Source: Alkaliphilus sp. | GTDB taxonomy: Bacteria; Bacillota; Clostridia; Peptostreptococcales; Thermotaleaceae | DNA length: 6,773 nt | Reading direction: 5' to 3' | Assembly (NCBI GenBank): GCA_018335765.1 | Contig: JAGXRU010000092.1 | Coordinates: 1 to 6,773, forward strand | In this document: piece by piece, positions 1 to 5,446 of the stretch | Position numbering within the stretch: the stretch's first letter is position 1 | Layout of the letters: each line of letters begins with the position of its first letter | The notes under the pieces: generated by a model | Database searches by the model: none | Seen by the model: the letters and a program-made list of their open reading frames with translations, nothing else | Told to the model about the DNA's origin: nothing | Made by a program: the position numbers and the translations under genes

Positions 1-1641
1 CGCCATAATACAGTCAGGTTCAAACGAACTCATCAGCTTAGCACCTTCCTTAGCGCAAGCAAGAGATGGATCAGGCTCTACATCATAAAAAGTTACGTGT
101 TTAATGTCCATTTCATCAAGCTTTTCAGTTATTGGTTTTGTATATCCATTATTGTAAAGGAAATTATCGGTAACAATAAAGACTTTCTTCTTACCTAAGA
201 TATTCTTTAATTCATCTAAAGCAACAGACATACAACCCTTTTTAAAATACACCTTTTCGGGCGATCTGAACCACAACATATTATTTCTCCTTTCTGCGAC
301 TGTTTTAACATTTACAAGGTGCTTGACACCAACGTTTTCAGAAACACTGTTCCCTCCCCAAGAGCCGCAGCCGAGTGTAAGCGAAGGCGTAAGTTTAAAA
401 TTGTACAAATCTCCTATACCGCCATGTGCTGAAGGTGTGTTTACGAGAATTCGACAGGTTTTCATTCTAGAAGCAAATTCGTCAAGCTTTGCCTGTTCGA
501 CTACAGCGTTCAAATATATTGATGAGGTATGACCGTATCCACCATCGGCAATAAGTTTTTCAGCCTTATTCAGTGCATCAGAAAAATCCTTAGCTTTGTA
601 CATCGCAAGTACCGGTGAGAGCTTTTCATGTGCAAATTCTTCGCTCAGTTCTACACTCTCAACCTCACCTATTAAGATTTTCGCTTTTTCCGGAACTGTT
701 ATTCCAGCAAGCGAAGCAATCTTATATGCCGACTGACCGACTATTTTAGCGTTTAAGGCACCATTTATTATTATAGTCTTTCGTACCTTTTCAGTCTCGT
801 CTTTATTAAGGAAATAACAGCCTCTTGCATTGAATTCATTCTTAACGGCATCATAGACCTTTTCAAGCACAATAACTGACTGCTCGGATGAACAAATCAT
901 GCCGTTATCAAAAGTTTTCGAGAGTATAATTGAGTTGACAGCAAGAAGAATATCTGCCGAGTCGTCAATGATTGCCGGAGTGTTTCCTGCACCAACCCCA
1001 ACTGCAGGCTTTCCGCTTGAATATGCTGCCTTAACCATACCAGGACCGCCTGTTGCCAAAATAAAATCAGCTTCTCTCATAACGATGTTAGTCATCTCAA
1101 GGCTCGGCATATCAACCCAATCAATTATTCCCTCTGGTGCACCAGCTTCAACGGCAGCTTTAAGTATAATCTTAGCTGCTGCAATTGTGGAATTTTTTGC
1201 TTTTGGGTGAGGGCTAACGATGATACCATTCCTTGTTTTCAGTGCTATTAATGTTTTGAAAATAACTGTTGAAGTAGGGTTAGTAGTAGGGATAACAGCT
1301 GCAATTACACCAACTGGCTCGGCAATCTTTTTGATACCCGCAGCCTTGTCCTCCTCCAAAACTCCACATGTTTTTGTATTTCTGTAAGCATTATAAATAT
1401 ATTCAGAGGCATAATGATTTTTGATAACTTTGTCCTCTACAATACCCATCCCAGTTTCTTCGACGGCCATCTTAGCTAGCGGTATCCTCTGATTGTTCGC
1501 TGCTGTTGCTGCAGCAAGAAATATTTTATCCACTTGCTCTTGAGTATATGTTGAAAATTCCTTCTGAGCAATCTTCAACCTTTTTAATGCATCTTCTAGT
1601 TTTTCAGTACTGCTTATGATGTCACGAGTCTTATTCTTCAT
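1..1641 (-). CDS. adhE: Bifunctional acetaldehyde-CoA/alcohol dehydrogenase AdhE, partial (C-terminus beyond left edge)
   Basis: AdhE reduces acetyl-CoA to acetaldehyde and then ethanol with two NADH, in the cytoplasm, where the family forms spirosome filaments; the first step can run backwards. The visible 547 codons are open without a frameshift. Residues 1 to about 448 are the CoA-acylating aldehyde dehydrogenase domain: TQEQVDKIF near 32, EDKVIKNH near 69, nucleotide-binding LATGGPGMVKAAY at 195-207, GVGAGNTP near 215, and the catalytic cysteine C250 in DNGMICSSEQ. From about 455 (NMLWFRSPEKVYF) the iron-dependent alcohol dehydrogenase domain begins. It is cut at SSFEPDCIMA, just before the expected GGGSPMDAAK motif, so about 320 residues including the iron ligands are outside the window. 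The ATG at 1641 has AGGAG (1651-1655) 9 bases upstream and lies inside the end of rex, so the two genes are cotranscribed and probably translationally coupled. GC is visibly higher than in the right half of the window, as expected for a highly expressed gene. Identification is firm. Confidence 0.96.
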   Translation of the reverse strand, partial: MKNKTRDIISSTEKLEDALKRLKIAQKEFSTYTQEQVDKIFLAAATAANNQRIPLAKMAVEETGMGIVEDKVIKNHYASEYIYNAYRNTKTCGVLEEDKAAGIKKIAEPVGVIAAVIPTTNPTSTVIFKTLIALKTRNGIIVSPHPKAKNSTIAAAKIILKAAVEAGAPEGIIDWVDMPSLEMTNIVMREADFILATGGPGMVKAAYSSGKPAVGVGAGNTPAIIDDSADILLAVNSIILSKTFDNGMICSSEQSVIVLEKVYDAVKNEFNARGCYFLNKDETEKVRKTIIINGALNAKIVGQSAYKIASLAGITVPEKAKILIGEVESVELSEEFAHEKLSPVLAMYKAKDFSDALNKAEKLIADGGYGHTSSIYLNAVVEQAKLDEFASRMKTCRILVNTPSAHGGIGDLYNFKLTPSLTLGCGSWGGNSVSENVGVKHLVNVKTVAERRNNMLWFRSPEKVYFKKGCMSVALDELKNILGKKKVFIVTDNFLYNNGYTKPITEKLDEMDIKHVTFYDVEPDPSLACAKEGAKLMSSFEPDCIMA

Positions 1642-2290
1642 TATCCATCTCTCCTTTTTTTGAATCTATATTTTTAATTAAATGCATTGACAGCAACGCA
1701 AGCGAAGATGCCATATTTTCACTTTTTATAAGAATATTTTCCGGGGCCGACAAATGCGTTGGTGCGAAGTTCCAAATTGCTAATATCCCACTTTCAACAA
1801 GCATATCGCAAACCTTTTGTGCAGAATCTGCAGGTACTGTAATAATCCCAATTCGCACCTTCATTCTTTCGCATAAATCCTTCATTTTATCAATCGCAAG
1901 TATTTGTTTGCCACTATCATTTGATCCTAAAACATCGCCACATACGTCAAATGCTGCAACAATGTTTAATCCATATCCCTTAAACCCATCATAGGACAAA
2001 AGTGCTTTTCCGAGTTTTCCAGCACCTACCAGTACTGCATCATGTAGATTGTTATGACCAAGATTAATCTCAATATCCTTGATTAAGTCCTCTGTGACAT
2101 ATCCGACTTTTGGTTTACCTCCAGAACTTACCGCCGCTAAATCCTTTCGAACCTGTATTTCACCTAGTCTCAAATTATCAGCAATACACTTTGCTGAAAT
2201 ATTCATTCTTTTATTTTGCGATAATTCTTTTAAAAAGTTCAGATATATTGGCAATCTTTGTAGCGTTTGTATTGATATTGATCTTTTCAT
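1631..2290 (-). CDS. rex: Redox-sensing transcriptional repressor Rex
   Basis: Rex is a dimeric repressor that binds DNA when NADH/NAD+ is low and leaves it when NADH rises, derepressing fermentation genes such as adhE. The 219-residue product has the family length (about 210-220). Residues 1-80 form the winged helix domain, with IADNLRLGEIQVRKDL (36-51) as the recognition-helix region and GGKPKVGY (57-64) as the wing. A Rossmann NAD(H) domain follows, with AVLVGAGKLGKALLSY (85-100) and the strand-end acid in VAAFD (111-115). TVPADSAQKVCDMLVESGI (151-169) and AIWNFAP (171-177) match the family's usual later motifs. A TTG 24 bases further upstream would add eight residues, but the ATG at 2290 has a good ribosome binding site and gives the normal family start. 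The last 11 bases overlap adhE. Candidate autoregulatory DNA lies directly upstream. The wing differs slightly from the common FGxFGxRGxGY form, which may reflect a paralog dedicated to adhE. Confidence 0.94.
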   Translation of the reverse strand: MKRSISIQTLQRLPIYLNFLKELSQNKRMNISAKCIADNLRLGEIQVRKDLAAVSSGGKPKVGYVTEDLIKDIEINLGHNNLHDAVLVGAGKLGKALLSYDGFKGYGLNIVAAFDVCGDVLGSNDSGKQILAIDKMKDLCERMKVRIGIITVPADSAQKVCDMLVESGILAIWNFAPTHLSAPENILIKSENMASSLALLSMHLIKNIDSKKGEMDNEE

Positions 2291-2296
2291 TTTCTT

Positions 2297-2304
2297 CTCC
2301 CCTT
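2297..2304 (-). promoter_or_regulatory. Ribosome binding site deciding the rex start
   Basis: The minus strand reads AAGGGGAG, then GAAGAAA and an ATG at 2290. The spacing is near optimal and selects this ATG over the in-frame TTG at 2314, which has no purine-rich sequence ahead of it. Confidence 0.75.
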
Positions 2305-2330
2305 TCGTTACCAATATATACTCTTTTATA

Positions 2331-2347
2331 CTGTAATATTATCACAG
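2331..2347 (-). promoter_or_regulatory. Candidate Rex operator overlapping an extended -10 promoter of rex-adhE
   Basis: The minus strand reads CTGTGATAATATTACAG, a 17-base palindrome with one mismatched pair. It resembles the general Rex operator pattern TTGTGA-N6-TCACAA, although the half-sites are one base closer together and one arm has TTACAG instead of TCACAG. Inside it is TGTGATAAT, a good extended -10 element (TGN plus GATAAT at 2338-2343). The only sequence 17 bases upstream is TTTTAT, a poor -35, so the promoter probably depends on the extended -10 or on an activator. Overlap of operator and -10 is the geometry of a repressor that blocks polymerase. The site begins 41 bases upstream of the rex start codon. 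Rex binding is inferred from pattern and position only. Confidence 0.4.
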
Positions 2348-2373
2348 CTTATTATTAGAAATAAAATGCAAAT

Positions 2374-2407
2374 ATGGTATATCGATATGCATTTATCGAT
2401 ATACCAT
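2374..2407. repeat. Perfect 14-bp inverted repeat between lysR and rex, candidate LysR-type operator
   Basis: The left arm 2374-2387 reads ATGGTATATCGATA and its exact reverse complement lies at 2394-2407, with a 6-base gap (TGCATT). Each arm contains the smaller palindrome TATCGATA, and the two copies are centred 14 bases apart. The repeat starts 18 bases past the lysR stop codon. Its centre (about 2390) is roughly 60 bases upstream of the transcription start predicted from the -10 at 2338-2343. LysR-family activators typically bind dyads near -65, so the protein encoded next door is the obvious candidate. A terminator role is less likely because the stem has only four G-C pairs and no continuous T-run follows it in the direction of transcription. 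Confidence 0.6.
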
Positions 2408-2424
2408 TATCTATTGAGTTGCTT

Positions 2425-3360
2425 TTAGCATTTTAATCCTTTTTCGATTGTGTCTCTTAACTTTTGTATAAAAAGTGCTTCTTCATTACTTAAATGATAC
2501 CCTCTCCTAAAAACAAGAATGTCTTTATACTTGTTTTTAGGGATATTGCATTGTTTTTGAACCAAAGAAAAACCCAAAAGAACATTCTGCAACATTGGCG
2601 AAACCAGCATATATGTAGATGGAACACAGCTCAACAACTCTAATTGACTGCCTCTGTCATATAGTACAATTTTTTTCTTCTTTTCGTCTGCCTGTGCAAT
2701 TTGCCTTGCCTCAGCAATCGGAAGCCCAAAAACGGATGTATCACCATGAATAATTTCAGTGTATCTCAGAAGGTCAGAATAATCGATTGCATTATTTTCT
2801 GCTAACGGATGTTTGTTTGACATTAAGGCTAGGTATTCAAATTCCAAAATGCTTTCGTGTTTTAATTCTCTATCTTCTAATTCATTAAGAAAATATCGTT
2901 CATGTATAACTTGATATCTTGCTATGGCTAAATTATTAATATTGTCTGCCACATTTTTTATAGCTTGTACAGAATTTGTTTCTCGATAGTTAATATTCAT
3001 ATCTTTATCTAAATCAAGTTCCTTAATAAATTCTGTAAATGCAAAAGAAATATAGCTTGCTCTGGGGATGGATATGTCGAATTTTTGCCTTGCATCAGAT
3101 GAAGGCTTATATAATGCATCCATTTCATCAAGTTGTACTAAGATTTTTTTTGCATGATTTAAAAATTCTTTGCCTTTTTTTGTAGGAATAACACCTTTTG
3201 ATGTGCGATTAAAAATTGCAAATCCAAGAGATTCTTCAAATTCTCGTATTGCTTTGCTTAAATGAGGTTGTCCCATATATAAATTTTCTGCGGCCTTTGA
3301 AATTGAGGCTGATCTTTCAACCTCAACAGCATATTTCAAATGTAATATGTTGTTTATCAT
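2425..3360 (-). CDS. LysR-family transcriptional regulator
   Basis: The 311-residue product has the usual length of a LysR-type regulator. Residues 1-65 are the conserved winged helix-turn-helix: LHLKYAVEVERSASISKAAE (6-25), then LYMGQPHLSKAIREFEESLG (27-46) as the recognition region, and FNRTSKGVIPTKKG (50-63) as the wing. A linker helix (about 64-88) precedes a two-lobed periplasmic-binding-like effector domain (about 95-300), which lacks motifs that would name a ligand. The ATG at 3360 is preceded by GAGGG with a 4-base gap. A TTG 15 bases upstream is rejected because it has no ribosome binding site and extends past the normal family start. It follows the deoC terminator, so it probably has its own promoter, and it is followed by a large dyad and then rex-adhE. 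Its position suggests control of rex-adhE, pduL-deoC, or both; the effector cannot be read from the sequence. Confidence 0.9.
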   Translation of the reverse strand: MINNILHLKYAVEVERSASISKAAENLYMGQPHLSKAIREFEESLGFAIFNRTSKGVIPTKKGKEFLNHAKKILVQLDEMDALYKPSSDARQKFDISIPRASYISFAFTEFIKELDLDKDMNINYRETNSVQAIKNVADNINNLAIARYQVIHERYFLNELEDRELKHESILEFEYLALMSNKHPLAENNAIDYSDLLRYTEIIHGDTSVFGLPIAEARQIAQADEKKKKIVLYDRGSQLELLSCVPSTYMLVSPMLQNVLLGFSLVQKQCNIPKNKYKDILVFRRGYHLSNEEALFIQKLRDTIEKGLKC

Positions 3361-3413
3361 TTTACCCTCTCTCAATCAATAGTAATTTGCACTTATCTAC
3401 AAATATATGTATA

Positions 3414-3419
3414 ATTATA
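3414..3419 (-). promoter_or_regulatory. Possible -10 box for lysR
   Basis: The minus strand has a perfect TATAAT about 55 bases upstream of the lysR ATG. The nearest -35-like hexamer, TTGCCA (3440-3445), is 20 bases away, longer than the ideal 17, and it lies within the deoC terminator hairpin. The promoter is plausible because the terminator isolates lysR from deoC, but the -35 is uncertain. Confidence 0.4.
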
Positions 3420-3429
3420 GCTACATTTT

Positions 3430-3461
3430 AAAAAAAGAATGGCAACTTATACCATTCTTTT
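3430..3461 (-). terminator. Rho-independent terminator after deoC
   Basis: On the minus strand, AAAAGAATGG (3461-3452) pairs perfectly with CCATTCTTTT (3442-3433) across a 9-base loop, and a run of seven T residues covers 3436-3430. The stem begins within the deoC stop codon (3460-3462), so a ribosome finishing deoC would cover the upstream arm. It ends the pduL-deoC unit and separates it from lysR. Confidence 0.82.
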
Positions 3462-4128
3462 AATATCCATCGGATTTAGAATTCATACCTTTTACAATGG
3501 AAACTGAAGCACTGACCCCTAGCCTGTTAGCACCAGCTTCTATCATTTGTATAGCGATTTCTCTAGTTCTGATCCCACCCGAAGCCTTAACTCCCAGCTT
3601 ATCTCCTACAATACTCCTCATAAGCTTAATATCTTCAACCGTTGCCCCCGCTGTTGAAAAACCAGTGGATGTTTTAACAAAATCAGCCCCTGCTTCCATT
3701 GAAAGTTTACATGCCATACTCTTTTCTTCTTCTGAAAGTAACGCTGTCTCGATTATTACCTTCAACAAAGCCATTCCACCTATGGCATCAACCACTTGTT
3801 TTATATCCTTAAGAACAAATTCATAATTTCCATCCTTGATTGCACTGATATTTATAACCATATCAATCTCATCAGCTCCATTTTCCACAGCAACTTTTGC
3901 TTCATATGCTTTTGCAGTTGAGTCCATGGCTCCTAATGGAAATCCTACCACCGAAGTAATCTTAACTTCTGATCCCTCTAAAAGCTTTTTAACCAAAGGT
4001 ATATACCATGAATTAACACAAACAGAATAAAAAAGGTTTTCTATAGCTTCATTACATACCCTAACAATATCTGACTTGCTTGCATCAGCCTTCAAAATTG
4101 TATGATCAATATATTTAGAAATATCCAT
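3460..4128 (-). CDS. deoC: Deoxyribose-phosphate aldolase (DERA)
   Basis: DeoC cleaves 2-deoxy-D-ribose-5-phosphate to D-glyceraldehyde-3-phosphate and acetaldehyde, the last step of deoxyribonucleoside catabolism, by a class I (Schiff base) mechanism in the cytoplasm. The 222-residue protein opens with the family's ISKYIDHTILKADAS. It carries VVGFPLGAM (60-68), the acidic residue D89 in DEIDMVI, KVIIETALL (123-131), the Schiff-base lysine K152 in ADFVKTSTGFSTAGAT, and the second active-site lysine K181 in GVKASGGIRT, followed by EAGANRLGVSAS (197-208). All catalytic residues are present and the length is normal for the short bacterial form. The ATG at 4128 is chosen over a TTG at 4134 on ribosome binding site spacing. 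It lies 14 bases downstream of pduL in one operon and ends in a terminator. Linkage to an acyl-CoA phosphotransacylase, and nearby adhE, points to disposal of the acetaldehyde it produces. Confidence 0.96.
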   Translation of the reverse strand: MDISKYIDHTILKADASKSDIVRVCNEAIENLFYSVCVNSWYIPLVKKLLEGSEVKITSVVGFPLGAMDSTAKAYEAKVAVENGADEIDMVINISAIKDGNYEFVLKDIKQVVDAIGGMALLKVIIETALLSEEEKSMACKLSMEAGADFVKTSTGFSTAGATVEDIKLMRSIVGDKLGVKASGGIRTREIAIQMIEAGANRLGVSASVSIVKGMNSKSDGY

Positions 4129-4135
4129 TAACAAT

Positions 4136-4140
4136 CCTCC
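4136..4140 (-). promoter_or_regulatory. Ribosome binding site deciding the deoC start
   Basis: GGAGG on the minus strand is followed by ATTGTTA and the ATG at 4128, a 7-base spacing. The alternative TTG at 4134 would be only one base from the GGAGG, too close to be used. The site fills the 14-base gap after the pduL stop codon. Confidence 0.8.
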
Positions 4141-4142
4141 AT

Positions 4143-4718
4143 TTATTTTATCATTTCTAGTTTGTCGCCATTTTTTAATCGTGCTGCATTCGCTTCATCA
4201 ATATCAATATGCATTTCTAGAGCATATGTAGGATGTACTCTAACTAATACATTATCAAAAACCAAGCCTCTTTTTCCACCAACCTTGACATTTACGATAT
4301 CTGTATCCTTAACATCAAAATTTTCAGCATCTTTAGTATGCATATGTATATGTCTTGCAGCGGCTATAATACCTTTTTGTAATATGACTTCTCCCTTTGG
4401 ACCTACTATTTTAGCTCCAGGACTATCATTTATATCTCCAGAATCCCTTACCGGAGGATTTACACCTAACACAAAGCCGTCTGTAATGGATATTTCTACT
4501 TGAGTTTCTTTCCTGGTCGGCCCTAGAATTCTAACACTCTTGAGTGTTCCCTTTGGTCCAACAATATCCACCTTTTCATGTGTTGCATATTGACCAGGCT
4601 GAGATAGATTTATGTAGTTTGTCAATTCATATCCTTCTCCGAATAAAATGTCCAAGTCGACTTTGCTAATGTGAATATGTCTATTTGAGATTCCCACAGG
4701 TACTGATTTGACTGTCAT
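4143..4718 (-). CDS. pduL: PduL-type phosphate acyltransferase (phosphotransacylase)
   Basis: PduL transfers an acyl group between CoA and inorganic phosphate, giving acetyl- or propanoyl-phosphate for substrate-level phosphorylation; it is unrelated to Pta. The 191-residue product has two PduL repeats and all expected metal ligands: H14 and H16 in VGISNRHIHIS, E75 in KETQVEIS, H123 and H125 in AARHIHMH, and H170 in ALEMHIDIDEAN. GPKG occurs in both halves (54-57 and 106-109), consistent with the duplicated fold. There is almost nothing before VPVGISNRHIHIS, so the amphipathic N-terminal encapsulation peptide of microcompartment PduL proteins is missing and the enzyme is probably free in the cytosol. 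The ATG has AGGAGG 7 bases upstream. It is the first gene of the pduL-deoC operon. With DeoC and AdhE it would take acetaldehyde through acetyl-CoA to acetyl-phosphate. Its acyl preference cannot be read from sequence. Confidence 0.94.
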   Translation of the reverse strand: MTVKSVPVGISNRHIHISKVDLDILFGEGYELTNYINLSQPGQYATHEKVDIVGPKGTLKSVRILGPTRKETQVEISITDGFVLGVNPPVRDSGDINDSPGAKIVGPKGEVILQKGIIAAARHIHMHTKDAENFDVKDTDIVNVKVGGKRGLVFDNVLVRVHPTYALEMHIDIDEANAARLKNGDKLEMIK

Positions 4719-4773
4719 AAGTAAACCTCCTAATTGAAAATAAAAATTTATATTTATTATCTAACTCTCATAT

Positions 4774-4802
4774 ATTATATCCTTTGGAAAAACAAAAATC
4801 AA
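4774..4802 (-). promoter_or_regulatory. Sigma-A-type promoter of pduL-deoC
   Basis: On the minus strand, TTGATT (4802-4797) and a perfect TATAAT (4779-4774) are separated by exactly 17 bases. The predicted start near 4767 gives a leader of about 49 bases ending in AGGAGG and the pduL ATG. This is the clearest housekeeping promoter in the window. It makes pduL-deoC a separate unit from the flavoprotein gene, although I see no terminator between them. Confidence 0.72.
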
Positions 4803-4828
4803 ACATAGTTTAGTAAAATCATACAACA

Positions 4829-4860
4829 ACCTCTACAATCTCCAAAACTACTTCTACAAT
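4829..4860. repeat. Tandem 11-base direct repeat upstream of the pduL promoter
   Basis: ACCTCTACAAT (4829-4839) and ACTTCTACAAT (4850-4860) match at 10 of 11 positions and start 21 bases apart, two turns of B-DNA. They sit about 67 and 88 bases upstream of the predicted pduL start, where activators often bind. The second copy overlaps the end of the flavoprotein gene. The core TCTACAA also occurs at 3396-3402 in the lysR leader. The repeat is short, so a regulatory role is only suggested. Confidence 0.3.
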
Positions 4861-5429
4861 AATTTAGATAATTCACATCCAATATGCGTAGCATGTTCTA
4901 ATACGTCTTTCCTTTCACCTGTAAATTTTTTATCGGTATTATCAATCAACAGGTTGTACTTATAGTTGGTATTTATAGCTTTAAAAAATAATTCCATAAC
5001 CAATGTGGCACCTAAAAACCCATTGTCTGTCTGCTGGGATCCTGCTGTGCATATAAATAATCCTGATCTCACTTTGTTTCTATCAATTGTTGGGTTATTT
5101 AAAACATATTTGCTTGACCAAAAAGCCTGACATCGATCAATCATCATTTTAGTTATGCCTGTTACTGAATTGAAGTATAGCGGTGAAGCAATTACAATAA
5201 TATCAGATGTATTAAACTTATGGTAAAGTTGTTCCATATCATCTTTTTTGAAACATTTACCTGTTTTGGTGCAAGCATCACAAGCTATGCATGGGTTAAT
5301 AATCAAGTCTTTTAATTTTATTTTCTCAACTTCAACATCCATTTGCCGAAGACCTAAAATAACATGTTCTAATAGGAGTTCTGTATTCATCATACTTCTG
5401 GGGCTACCTAAAACTGCTATGCATTTCAA
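4854..5429 (-). CDS. Iron-sulfur flavoprotein, NADPH-dependent FMN reductase-like (flavodoxin fold)
   Basis: The 191-residue protein has a flavodoxin-like fold starting MKCIAVLGSPR, where GSPR (8-11) is the FMN-phosphate loop. A compact cysteine cluster follows, C47-x2-C50-x2-C53-x5-C59 in CIACDACTKTGKC, which fits the [4Fe-4S] motif of iron-sulfur flavoproteins in anaerobes. KKDDM (61-65) follows it, as usual in the family. ASPLYFNSVTG (81-91) is the second flavin-contacting loop, and the segment around MMIDRCQAFW (95-104) is typical of the dimer and FMN site. Family members transfer electrons from ferredoxin or NAD(P)H, often to oxygen or peroxide; the natural partner is not evident here. 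The TTG at 5429 is preferred because AGGAGG lies 7 bases upstream. An ATG at 5450 would add seven residues and overlap the upstream stop as ATGA but has no ribosome binding site. It lies 17 bases after the Mrr-like gene and is probably cotranscribed with it. Confidence 0.85.
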   Translation of the reverse strand: MKCIAVLGSPRSMMNTELLLEHVILGLRQMDVEVEKIKLKDLIINPCIACDACTKTGKCFKKDDMEQLYHKFNTSDIIVIASPLYFNSVTGITKMMIDRCQAFWSSKYVLNNPTIDRNKVRSGLFICTAGSQQTDNGFLGATLVMELFFKAINTNYKYNLLIDNTDKKFTGERKDVLEHATHIGCELSKLL

Positions 5430-5436
5430 AAAAAAT

Positions 5437-5442
5437 CCTCCT
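5437..5442 (-). promoter_or_regulatory. Ribosome binding site supporting a TTG start for the flavoprotein
   Basis: AGGAGG on the minus strand is followed by ATTTTTT and TTG at 5429, a 7-base spacing. The site lies downstream of the possible ATG at 5450 and so inside the reading frame that ATG would open. This argues for initiation at TTG, which also gives the expected family N-terminus. Confidence 0.7.
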
Positions 5443-5446
5443 AAAA

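Noticed and set aside
323..1210. Plus-strand open frames at 323-532 and 899-1210
   Set aside because: They lie opposite adhE, have no ribosome binding sites or recognisable domains, and their codon patterns are reflections of adhE.
2079..2358. Plus-strand open frames opposite rex with hydrophobic stretches
   Set aside because: They are antisense to a clear Rex coding sequence, overlap one another in two frames, and lack initiation signals; the hydrophobicity is a by-product of the reverse strand.
2361..2371. TTGCAT as a -35 box for rex
   Set aside because: The spacing to the GATAAT -10 is 22 bases, and no -10-like hexamer occurs at 17 bases.
2374..2407. Inverted repeat as an intrinsic terminator for lysR
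   Set aside because: The stem has only four G-C pairs and is followed by ATTTGCATTTTATTT, not a continuous T-run. Weak termination cannot be excluded, but the promoter-proximal position fits an operator better.
3216..4503. Plus-strand open frames opposite lysR, deoC and pduL
   Set aside because: All are shadows of highly conserved minus-strand genes, with no ribosome binding sites or known families.
1..4718. A bacterial microcompartment operon
   Set aside because: PduL and aldehyde dehydrogenase suggest one, but there are no shell proteins, PduL has no encapsulation peptide, and the dehydrogenase is a full AdhE fusion type.
4719..4853. Terminator after the flavoprotein gene
   Set aside because: I found no stable hairpin with a T-run in this gap, so readthrough into pduL is possible in addition to its own promoter.
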